The notes under the pieces: generated by a model
What the model was told of the DNA's origin: nothing
Databases searched by the model: none
What the model saw: only the letters and a program-made list of their open reading frames with translations
NCBI GenBank assembly: GCA_964035795.1
Contig: OZ038325.1
Coordinates: 2,736,272 to 2,800,271 of the forward strand
Source: Pterobdella sp. o SKG-2022
Taxonomy: Eukaryota; Annelida; Clitellata; Hirudinida; Piscicolidae
Direction of reading: 5' to 3'
Length of the DNA: 64,000 nt
Made by a program: the position numbers and the translations under genes
Part shown: piece by piece, positions 31,101-43,100 of the stretch
How positions within the stretch are numbered: the first letter of the stretch is position 1
Layout of the letters: every line of letters starts with the position of its first letter

Positions 31101-34100
31101 ACTCCTAACTTTTACATTCAATGGATGCAACAGAACATGTGCAAGCAAAGCAGGCCTAGCAAAACACATAAGACAGGCACACCAGACACAACCAAGCATC
31201 CAGTGTCAGTATTGCGGGCAGAGTTTCAAGCGTCAAGGCATCAGAAATCATCAAAAAAAATTTTCCTTCAATCACTTGCACCCGACTGGTGGATAAATTC
31301 AGGAACAGTGTGTGCGCGTTAGTCACGAGTAAAATGGCTCCGCGAATTTTCGAGTTTTATTTAATTTACAGGGTGAAGTTTTTTATTAAAAGTAACAGAC
31401 TTGTAAAAATAAACAGTGAACATTATTATAAATTTGAATCGTCGAAATCGAAAATTTTTTTACTCAGCTATCAACTATCGTAAATTGGGATATCTTGAAA
31501 ACTAATTCAAATAACGGTTGATTGTCAATATAAATAATCGGCGATAAAAAAAAAACAGTCAAATCAAGTTCCAAATGAAATGTTGACGTTTTGTCAAATA
31601 TTTGCAAGAATTCAAAAGATGGCGTCCTTGATTTGTTTGTTTAAAAGTGAACTGAAAAGAGTCTCGAAAAAAAACTAAAAAATTTTTTTTGAAAATTCAG
31701 TCAGAACTTAGGCAAAAGTAAAAAAATATAAAAATGTCACTGAGTATTGCTGATAACATACCAGTGCAAAATCACACCAAATCCTCAGTAAAAAAGAAGA
31801 TTGAAAGCACAAAAATTTGATGCTGGAACGTCAGAAGTATGGGTAACCCTACGAAGTTCAGCATGAAAATAAGGAGCGTTATTGCAACAATGAGAGAAAA
31901 AAAATTATCTCTTCTGGCGATGTCGGAAGTGCAATGGATAGGAAGTGGCACACTGGAAATCGAAGATACAATGGTTCTGTATTCTGAGCTCACAGAAAAA
32001 AAAGTGGTAACCAATGAGGAGTAGCTATTGCTCTTCGAGGTGATTTCAGAAAGGCTTGAAAGGAAGAAGGCACTCAGCATGATTTCCAAGAGTGATAAAA
32101 ATAAAAATAAAAGTTGAAGACAGACACATAAATTTCATAGCAGTGTATGCTCCAACAGAAGTAGACGATGATGAAGAGTCTGAAAACTTTTATGAAATCC
32201 TGCAAGAGCAACTTGCCAAAATCTACAAAAAAGATCATATGATAGTGTTGGGAGACTTCAACGCACGAGTTGGACCACTTGAAAACCCATCACGACTCCA
32301 TGGCCGTCACAACCCAGACAAAAGAAATGGGAATGACACAAGGTTAATTGATTTCTGCAATAGCAACGGTCTGTTAATAATAAACACCATCTTTCCACAC
32401 AAAAAAATTCACCAATGAACATAGTATCACCCAAATCAAAAATAAGGACATATCCTTGATTATGTGTTCATCAGCCATCAGTTACGAGCGAAGATATGTG
32501 ATACCAAGGTCACTCGAAAAACAACTCATATCTCAGATCATAATCTGGTTATATCCAAATTGATACTGAAAAATAAACAAATGAAATATAACAAATATAT
32601 ATATATATATATATATGTTCGTGTTTATCCTATGTTTATAGGCATTACATTTTTAACAAATTTTCTCCATATTCTCCTGTCTTGACACATTTCTTCTATT
32701 TGTTCTAAGTTTAAGTTTGTGTCTCTTAAGATAGTTTTCCACCATGTAAGAGGGAGTCTTTCTCGCTTTTTTTTCAGGTCATTTTTACTTCTTCTAGAGC
32801 CTTGCGTGCAGGAGTTTCCTCTGGGAGTCTCATCAGATGCCCTAACCAGTTGAGGCGTCTTTGTTTTATTGTCGAGCTCCATGATGTGCCTTTTTGATAT
32901 TCTATATAAGTCGATGTTTGAAATAGTTTCAACGAATATTAATTATTTGTCTTAGGAGTCTTCTATGAAACGCATCTATCTTATCTTCTTGGGTTTGTGT
33001 TAATACACATAGCTCGCTGTTGTATAGAAAAACACTTTCTGCGTATACTTTGAAGATCCTTATCTTGTGGTCTATACTTATTTTTTTACTGGTAAAGATA
33101 TGGTTGTGCATTTTTATTGTGTTTATTTTTTTAATTTTTCTGTTTTCTGTCAGTGTTGTTGTGTACGAAGCTTCCTAGGATTTTACATTTTTTCCATTTT
33201 TGAGGTGAGGTAATGCTAGGAACTTTTCAGATTTTTTTTATTTATTTCAAAGTTGTTTTGTGCTAACTGTATTGATATTTTTGACTTGGCATTTTCTGTG
33301 TTGTTTTGAGGTTGTAACCCAAGTGATGTCATCTGGTATTTAGGTTCAATAAGGAATTTTTCATTGTTGGAATTTATTTTTGCTTGTGGACTCTGAGGCA
33401 CGAGGCTAGATAAATTATGAACAAAGTGGCGCTTAGGCAGTCTCCTTGAGTGATGCCTGTGTTGGTTTGGATTTTTTCACTGAGGTGTTTGTCAACTTTG
33501 ATTTGTAGCGATGTTTCATTTATAAGTAAAAACATCTGATCCGGCTCCAATATTTTGTCAAGCTGGTCAAGTAGCAATTTTCTGTTAACTGTGTCAATGG
33601 CTTTTGACATATCAAGCATTAAAATATATATTTTGTAGTTGCTGGATTGTATCGCTTTTTCCGCTAGCTGCTTAACAGCGAAAACATGCACCGTTGTGCT
33701 TCGGCCGGGTTGGTATGCTGCTTGGTCTTGTGGAATCTTGTCTTTTAGTCTCAACCAGCAGCGTTTGATTAGGCATATGGCAAGAATTTTTCTGATTGTA
33801 GATAGCAGTACAATAGGTCTTAGGTTTTTAACAGGGCCTCTTTTTTTTCCTGGTTTTTGTAATGGGGTGAGAATACCAGTTTTAATTTCTAATGGTATTT
33901 CTCCTGTGTTTGCCATTTCGTTGAAAATGTCTGCTATTTCTTTATGTATTTCTTTTGTTGCATATTTTATTAGTTTGTTTTTTAACACCTGTGATTTTTT
34001 CATTTTTCAAGCCTTTTGTTGCATCGGCTATTTCTTCAATTGTGAAAGGTATGCTCATAGGGTAAGAAGGTTATAATTTTTTCTCATAGTTTTTCTCATT

Positions 34101-37100
34101 TGGTGCAAGCATTTTTTAAAAGTAGTTTCTGATTGTTTTTGCTTGTTCTTCAGGTGAGCTGATAATGTTTTCATCATCGTCATGAATAATTGAAGTTTTT
34201 TTTGAGTTTTTGTAATTGTTTTTTTTTTACCCTGAGCACCCTAGTCTTGTTGAGTGCTCCTCATGTCCCCATCAAAACCGTCCAGTGGTCGAGAACCTCA
34301 GTCGCTCTCGCGGGATCGGTCCACAGACTCTTGGGGCCCAGTGTGGTACTTATTTTGGGGCAGGTGAAGAGGTGAGAGGTGTTGTGAATGTGTGTTTGGC
34401 AGAGTGGGCATGAAGGTGAAAGATGAGATGAGGGTGAAATTTTGTTGAGGTATGAGAAGATGAAAGGTGATTTATTTGGTCTGAGTTGGGCGAGAGTGGT
34501 GGTCTAGGGTGGTTTCTGATTCATGAATGGGTGGGAGTTGCTTGCTGAGAATTTTGTTGTGAGTGGATGATATGTAGTCATGAACTATTTTTGTGTGTAT
34601 GGTTTTCATGTTGTTTTTTATTTGTGTGTGAGGTGGTCTTGGTGGAAGAGGGTATGTTTAGGGTGTAGTTGATGTTGTTGTTGAATGTGGATTGTTTTTT
34701 GTATCTGGGGTGGGCTTCTTGTGTGGTGAGTGGGTGTAAGGGATGAGTGGGGTGGGAGGCTTTTTGTGTGAGTTGTGATGCGTGAAGTTTGAGATGATTT
34801 TGGAGTGGGAGAATTTTGGTCTCTGAGTGGAGGTGTTGGGTGTTGGTGTCTATGGTGCAGCCAGTGATTGTTCTCAAGGCTGCGTTTTGGATTTTTTGGA
34901 GTTTGTTGAGGGAGGTGAATGAGATGATGGGTGACCAGATGGTGTTAGCGAATTCGATGATGGGAAGGAGTAATGTTTTGTATGTGGTGATGAGTGTTTC
35001 TTTGCTTTTTCCCCAGTGTGTTGATGTGAGAAGTTTTAGGAGATTGAGTGTTTTTTTTGCTTTAGTGATGGTGTTGCTTGTGTGGGTAGAGTATTTTAGT
35101 TTGAGGTCAAAAGTCAAGCCAAGGATGGTAGGGTTGGAGGTGGTGGGGATGAGAATGTTGTTGACGTGGATATTCAGGGGTTTGTTATATTCTGATGGGT
35201 CTGGAGTCATGAGAGTTGATGTGGTTTTGGTAGGGTTGATTTGTAGGTTGTTATTGTGAGTCCATTTGTGTATTTCATTGAGGTATGAGAGGAGGTTTTA
35301 GGTGGATGTGTTGATGTTGGGGTGGGATGATGTTATGGTGATGTCGTCTGCGTAGGTGTTCAGGTTGAGTGAGTTGATTTTGGGGAGTGGTATGTCTGAG
35401 GGGTATATGTTGAAAAGAGTTGGTGATAGGACGCCCTCTTGGGGGGCACCTGCTTTGATGTTTGTGTGTTTTGATGTGTGATTGTTGTATAAAGTGTATT
35501 GTTGGCGGCCTTTTAGGTAGTTGGCCAGAAATTTGATTATTGTTGTAGGAATATGTGTGTTGTGTATTTTGTAGATGAGTTGGTGGATGTTGACCGTGTC
35601 GAATGCTTTGGTCATGTCGAGGGTGGTGAGGATTGTTCTATGGGGGGTTTTTTTAATTGAAACCAGTGAGTATGGTGTTATTGATTTGATGTAGGACTGT
35701 GGTGGTGGAGTGTGCTGCTCTAAAGCCGTGTTGGTGTGTTGGGAGGATTATATTAGTGGTGATGTGTGGGAGGATGATTTTTTCATGAGTTTTTGCTATG
35801 GGAGAGAGTAGGTCTGTATGAGGAGGGAAGAGAAGGGTTTTTGCTGGGTTTGGCGATGGGGATGATTTTTGAGGTTTTCCATATTTGGGGTGTGGTGTTT
35901 GTGTTGATTGTGATGTTGGTTAGGTGTTTGATGGCTATTGGTCCAAGGTGTTTGAGATGTTTGATGTTGATAATGTCTGGTCCTGAAAAGTTGTTATTTT
36001 TAGATTGTTTTATAGCGAGGATGGTATCTGATTCGGTGATTGTTATTGGGGTAGATGTGAGTGATTTGGTGAGTTTGTTTGTTATTCTGTGAGTGGGGTT
36101 GGAGGAGTGTTTTGTGGTTGATTTAAAATATTTATTTAGTGTGTTGGCTTTTTGTGTGTCTGTGCGAGCTGTTTTTTTGTTGTGATTGATGGTTATATTG
36201 ATGGGAGTGGTAGGTTTTTTGGGGTTGAGGGCCTTTACTGTGGACCATAAAATGTGAGATTTTTTCTTGTGGTCCCAGTCGGCTTTTTGTAATTGTCTCA
36301 TGGCATAGTGGTACTTGTTGGAATCAATTTTGTGTTTTTCAATTTCTTCTAGTTGTGTATCAATTTTATTTTGTTCTTCAGTTTTTAGAATTTTATATAT
36401 TTGTTTTCTTATTATTCGTCTTTGTTGTATTTTATTTATTTTTATACATTGTTTTTGGCATGCCTCTTTATCTGCTGTTAACTTTCTATTGATTTTTGTT
36501 AATTTTATAAGTTCTTGGTTATCTGATTTATTATTTTTGACTTGATGGCCCAGTATTTCAGATCCAGCTAGATTACATAGTTTTTCGATATTGTTGCATC
36601 TTTCTTGAGATGTGTTTGGGAATGTATTTTGATTTTGGTATAGAAGTTCATGAATTTTTTCTTTGTAAAGTTGTTGAAAATGTTTTTGATTTAGCTTAGT
36701 TGTATTTATAGCCTGAATTTGTTGTTTTTTCTGTTTTTTATTTTTGTCCATATGATGGTTGAAGTGGCTTTAACTAGTTTGTGGTCTGTGTTTGTTTTAC
36801 GGCCCCCATATGATCTTGAATTACTGATGAAATGTTTGAAGTTGTTCTTAATTATTATGTAGTCTATTTGATTTCTATATGGGTTTCTTCTTGGTTGCCT
36901 ATCCTGATGGTTTTTTGTTTTGAATGATGAAGAGGTCCATGTTGTTCTATGGCAAAGTTTGTGCTTGAAAAGAGTGTTGGGGTAAATAGTGCCCACTGCT
37001 ATTTATTTCTCCTTTACCAAACCTTCCCAAACAACAAAAACCCAAACAATAGCACAAATATACTTCACAATAAAATAACAAACCCAACAAAACTGAAAGC

Positions 37101-40100
37101 AATAGAAATACAGGATTTTAAAAAAGAACTGTCAAATAATCTAAACAAAATAAACCTAAATAATTCAGTAGGAGATGTGAAAATGCTTCAAAGAAAGCTT
37201 ACTAAACGCCTCAAAGCAATTACCAAAAAGAAATGGGTAAATGAAGAGGTTAAAAAACTTTCAACAAAAAAAGCTGAACTCCACTTCAAAATAAAAGCCC
37301 TCAAACAAAACGGTCATGCAATCCCACAAGACTTGATTAGCATCTACAAAAAAACAAAACAAAAACTGAGACCAAAAAAGCTTGTAGAAAAGCTATCGAC
37401 ATGTGGTGGGAAGAAAAGGCTGAAGAGGCTAAAAAAACGACCGAACTCTCAACAAACAAAGCCTTGGAGGTTGAGTCCTTAAACTATTGAAAAAAGCAAA
37501 ACACACAAAAATAAAACCTTCAACAAATTTGAAAACTTTTGATGGCAAACAAACATTCTCTTCATCAAAAGAAAAAATCAGAAGATGGAAAGAACACTTT
37601 GCAACAGCAGCCAGTTCCGATTCTACAGTAGACACTACGGCATACAGCGAGCTCCTGCTTTCCTCAATCACACTTTATGCTGAAGTGGTAGCAGAACTAT
37701 CTAAGCCTCCTTCAATAGTGGAGCTAACAAATGCTTTGAAGCAGTGTAAGTTAGAAACAGCTCCAGGTATAAATGGAATAAGCTCAAATATGCTCAAAAT
37801 TGGCGCCAACGAAACGGTATATTGGCTAAAAGTGATCTCAGAACAGATATGGAAAATTGAAACAATCCCACATGATTGGAAAAATCAAATAATTATTCCA
37901 ATACACAAACATGGAACAAGATCACTTTGTGAAAATTACCGAAGAATTGCCCTACTGTGTGTGGCTAGTAAAACGTTTGGCAGAGCCATGTTAAACAGAA
38001 TTAGAAACGTCATAGAAAACCAACTGGGTGAAAGCCAATGTGGTTTTAAACCGAATAGAGGTTGCTGCGACCAAATATTTGCAACTAAGATTCTGATGCA
38101 GAGAGCAAGAGTTCAAAAAGCCCATTCATCTTTGCTTCATTGATCTTCAAAAGGCTTATGACACAGTCAACCGAGATGCTCTTTGAGAAATACTGTCGAA
38201 ATCCTTGAGCTTGCCAGAAAAAATCATTCGTCTCCTTAAAGCACTCCACAGCTGTACAACAGGAGTGATCCGGGCTGATGGACAGTTGTCTGAAGAGTTT
38301 CCCATTAGCGTCGGGAGATGTGCTGGCTCCTATGCTTTTCAATACATACCTCGACGCTGTGATAAGAATGGCACTCAAGAAGCACCCAAAAAAGGTATTC
38401 GCATTGAATATAGCCATAATGCCCCGTTGATGCATAACAAACGCCATAAGCTAGAAGAGACTATAACTGTACAATCCATAGCTTATGCTGATGATATAAT
38501 GATCACGAGCGACAACATCAAAGATCTTGAATACCTTGTCACTTCTATAGATGACGTTTGCAACAAATTTGGTTTGAGAATAAACTTCAGCAAATATACA
38601 AAATACATGACCATTCTACCCAACAACTCTAGTTCAAGCCATAACACAACGTTGGCAATACGTGACGATATAAACATCGAACAAGTGACACAGTTCAAAT
38701 ATCTGGGCATTATCTTGAACAGTGATAACACAGTCGATGCAGAGGTTGAATCACGTATCAATAAAAAATCCCAAGTCTTTCGCAGCCTTAGTCAGTTGGT
38801 ATGGTATCAACGGAAAATAAGTTTCCACCAAATTGAAACTTTTCAAAACCATTATAATACCAACGCTATTATTCGACAGCGAAACTTGGAATGTCATTCA
38901 AAGCCACATACAGTCTCCAGGTGTTCACAAACAAGTGTCTGAGAATCATCACGGGTACTTCTCTTTGGGATAAACTGAGAAACACCCAACTTCGATGCAA
39001 ATCAAAAATAGAGCGAGTCGAACTGATGATTCAACGAAGAAGACTTCAGTGGCTTGGGCACTTAAAAGAATGGAAAAATGCAAGGCTCCAAAAGAAATTA
39101 ATGGTGAGCAAAATTGCTGAGGGTGCACGGTCTTAAGGAGGTCAAAAAAAAAGATGGCCCGACCTTATCTATAGTGACCTGAAAAAGCTGAACATTGTTG
39201 ACAACTGGAGGACAGAAGCTCGCAACAGAAACGATTGGCGCAAAAAAAGAAAATCGCTATCGCAAAAAGCAAATGAAGAAGCTGAAACAGAAGAACAATC
39301 AAAAAAAGATATGAAAAAAGAATATTTCGAATGTCCACAACAGAAGCTCTTCATTCCAATGCCAACACCCAAGTTGCAACAAAATAGCAGTCAACAAGGC
39401 AGGCCTCATCAACCACATTCACCAAGTCCACAATGCAACAAAGTTACATCATTGCCCTATTTGCAACAACGTGTTTCAAAAACAAGGACTTCATAATCAC
39501 GCGAAGAAATGTTCCAGAAGTGAATCTTCAATGCACCTACTGTTAAGTGGATAACGCACTTCCAAGGTCCAAAGCGTGTGTGTGTGTGTGTGTGAATTTC
39601 ATGGACCTTTTTCATTGTTCCACCATCAACTGTACCAGAATATTTCCGTAACACTACCATACAATAAGCTCACCATTTCCACCACACACACCACCATCTC
39701 CTCCCCCACCCACCAGGGAATGGATGTCTGTTGACGAGAGAAGTAGGAAGTCCAAGATCTTGCCCAATCTGTCTGACTTCATCCTTGTGGAAGTCCTTCA
39801 ATGGCTCCACTACTCTGCCCTATGTGAGCGTGTGTTTATGTGTGGCTAAGTGTACGTGGTTGGGTGTGTATGTATGTGTGTTTTTGAGTTTGTGTGTGTT
39901 TGAATTTGTTTGTGCGGATGTATGTGGGTTCAAGTGGAAGTCCTTGCGTTGATAAACAGATCATTAAATCTATACATGGGCATGAGTTTGATAATTAAAT
40001 TATGACGATTATAAAATGTTGACCTTGAAATGATGTCAAGGTCAATTTTCAAGTCCACAAATAAACAAAAACAGGTGTGGACAGGAAGCCAATAAAATAT

Positions 40101-43100
40101 CTCTAAAACTTGATTTTCGTAGACTAACGCACCATCCAAAATAACCAAACACACAATCAAACAAAACACACACATACTTACACACACAAACACACTTGTT
40201 TTCGGAGCATCCTGACAAGGTGGGTGTCATTGTGGTGGGTTTTAATGGCATCTGCCTTCTTACTCGCCATCTCTGAAGCACTCTCTATAAGGTCGGGTCT
40301 GAGGGTGCCTAGTGAAGGGCGGGGAAGGGAGAGGGGTAATTGTGATGCTTATAGAAACTTGGTGTGAATGATTTTTACAAAGGATGATGATGATGAAAAG
40401 GAAAAGGAGCATATGTATAATGATGATTGAACCGGTAATACTCATAATGAACAAAAAGATGATGATGATGATAATCAAAGGAGTGGTGATGATGATGATC
40501 AAAATGGTGGTGATGATGATGATACCTTGAGCCAAGATGACATCTTCAGGTTTCAAGTTCAAGTCCATGATCAAGTCGTTTGCCACCTGAACAAAAAAAT
40601 AAGAATAAATAGAAACAATAAGAAAATAAATATTAATAATAAAAAATGAAAACGAATACAAAAATAAAAAAACAAAACACGCCACCCACCTTCATGAACG
40701 TATCCCCGATAATCCTGCGCTTCTCTTCCGGGTCACACGTCATACACAACATCTGTTTGGAGTCCATTTTGGGCGTCGTGACGTCACGGTCGTTGATTGC
40801 GTCATCGCTGTCTACGTTCTTTTTGTTGACGTTGGCAGAAGCTCCTTTGTCGTCGATGGAGTTGTAGAAAGAGTGGGAGGCGTTGATGGCTGTGAGGGAA
40901 GGGTGGTGGTGATGACGTGACAGTTAATCAAGGAAATTTAAGTATGAATATAAATGTAAAACACAAAGTTGTTGTTGGCTCCTTTACCAATCCTTTTAAA
41001 CTATAGAAAAATGAAAAATCACACGCGCACAAGTGAACAAACACACTGACAGATGACATTGAGTCCAATGTTTTCAAGAGACTTTTCCACAAGGGCACTC
41101 TCCCCATGCCTCATGAAGCCATTGTCCACGTGCAGTGCTATCACCTGAAGGGATGGTAGGTAGATAAATGGTGGTTGGATGGGTGGGTGAATGGTGGTTG
41201 GATGGGTGGGTGAATGGTGGTTGGATGGGTGGGTGAATGGTGGTTGGATGGGTGGGTGAATGGTGGTTGGATGGGTGGGTGAATGGTGGTTGGATGGGTG
41301 GGTGAATGGTGGTTGGATGGGTGAGTGAATGGTGGTTGGATGGGTGAGTGATCATGATGGGTAAGCAATGGATACGTTAGCGTGTTTTTGGATGGCTATA
41401 TGAATGAATAAATGAGTAAATAAAAATGCAATATAAACACTACATATCAAAAACGTAATCAAAAGTCTATCAAAAACCTTCATTCCCCAAACCTCTCCAA
41501 CCTCCTCCATCTTCATCCCAACACAGTTTCCCACTATCATCCTTAATTCCCTTTTCAACACAAACCAACCACACACCCACCATCCTTATCTCCCATCCAC
41601 CCACCTGGTCTTTATTCAGAGCCTTATGTAGCAATGCAGTGCACACAGCTGAATCGACTCCTCCGCTCACCAGTGTCTGTGAGAGTGGGTGGCTGATAGT
41701 GATATAATGCTTATGAGGTTGGCAACGATGATAATTAACAAAATAAAAATAATAGCAGAGTGTCTGCAAAAAGTAAAGCTAATATAAATAATTATTAAAA
41801 ATAGCACACGGTTGTATGAAGCAAAAATAACGCTAATAAAAACATGAATGGTGAAACTAAGAACAACAACAATGCTGAAACTATCACCACGACAAAATCT
41901 ACACACTCTACCCACAACAACCTCCCTCCAACAATCTCACTCTAACCACCAACAACCTCAACACCCCCCTCCTCAACACCAACAACCTTAACACCCTCCC
42001 CCTACAACAACAACAACCTCCCCCCTCCCCAACGTACAAGCACTTGATGATTCTTCACAGTACTCCTAATGTACTCCACACACCCCTCCATACGACTCTT
42101 GAGTGAAAATGTGCCTGATGTGATATTTTGAGCATAATAATAATAATACCGATGATACTATTCATAATATCTGTGATTGGTTGAACTTAACAATAACAAT
42201 AAAATAAGAAAATAATAAAATTGGTTTGTAAAACATGAGTTGAGCATAATAAAAAACACGAATAATATTTTGGATGTGTGAAGTTTTTGCGAAGTGAACA
42301 TGCATGATTATGCACGCACATGACGATGTAAATTCATCTTGCATCACCATCATCTTTGTTCACATATTTGTCCATTACTATTATTATCTTCGTTGATATA
42401 AAGAATTAATAATGACATGGGAAAGCGAGATAACGTTACCATGGAAGGAAGTGATGGTGCATACAATAACATTATAACAATTATTAGCTTACATTTACAC
42501 TTGCAGATTTCAAATAGAAAATTAGTGATCATTTTCCTCCCATGCTCTGCAAGTCAATAATAATAATAATAACATTATTATTGTTATTCTTATTATTGGT
42601 TTTATTATTACCATTTTTATTTATTCTCAGTTATAAATACTGATTATCTCCTCAATATTCTTATTTAGGGTTTTACTTTTATTGATTCTACCTTCAAATC
42701 ACTATTGGTCATATCAAAATTATTTGTGTTTAATTCTATTGTTTTTATTGTTAAAATTACCAAGGTTATCAATTCCCTCACTATTCTCATTGATAACTTT
42801 ATTCTTATTAACATTACTACTAATAATATTTCTACTGCCATATTTATTATTAAAATAACTATTTATTACATTATTATCATTTTTTTTTTATTACTATTCT
42901 TATCATTATTCACCAGTGAGATCAACTTCAGGATGGAATTGGAGGCCATATATCTTCAGCTGGTCATTGGCGATGCCTGTGTCATTATAAGTATAAGAAT
43001 TGAATCATTAATAATAAAAAAAGTAAAATCGATAGAAATGGATATTAATAAAGATACCAGCAGCAGCATCACTAAAAGCTACCATGATTTTTATAAAAAG

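Larger units (their letters stand above)
32600..37005 (-). mobile_element. LINE B: RTE-like LINE nested in LINE A, itself split by LINE C
   Basis: Read on the - strand, 37005-36297 encodes the end of an endonuclease ([28 protein letters not shown]) and a basic linker to [10 protein letters not shown]. After skipping LINE C, 34219-32620 carries the linker end ([16 protein letters not shown]), RT motifs ([40 protein letters not shown]), and a C-terminal RPLTWW-type region ending [12 protein letters not shown]. The 3' end runs into (TA)n at about 32598-32620. The frame has several breaks. I could not find a clear target-site duplication for this insertion, and its 5' edge (36998-37030) is uncertain. 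Confidence 0.8.
31306..39594 (+). mobile_element. LINE A: near full-length RTE-type LINE, split by a nested insertion
   Basis: The left part (coding from about 31790 to 32590) has an APE endonuclease with [22 protein letters not shown] and SDHNLVISK. The right part (about 37010-39594) continues with the linker region, then RT motifs ([37 protein letters not shown] near 38.48 kb), the post-RT region, and the two C-terminal zinc fingers. It ends in (GT)n at 39575-39594. Removing 32.6-37.0 kb rejoins these parts in the correct order. The frame is broken by several stops and shifts. It lies antisense in the 8.7-kb GMPS intron, about 120 bp from exon 39819-39714. The first 400 bases, before the endonuclease, may be its 5' UTR. 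Confidence 0.85.

Noticed and set aside
36949..37482. 177-codon + strand frame starting MAKFVLEK
   Set aside because: Its first part is antisense to LINE B; only the part from about 37010 is LINE A coding sequence.
42494..42546. GMPS exon starting at the first AG (42546)
   Set aside because: That acceptor puts the exon out of phase and brings in a TGA. The next AG, giving a start at 42544, keeps the phase with both neighbours.
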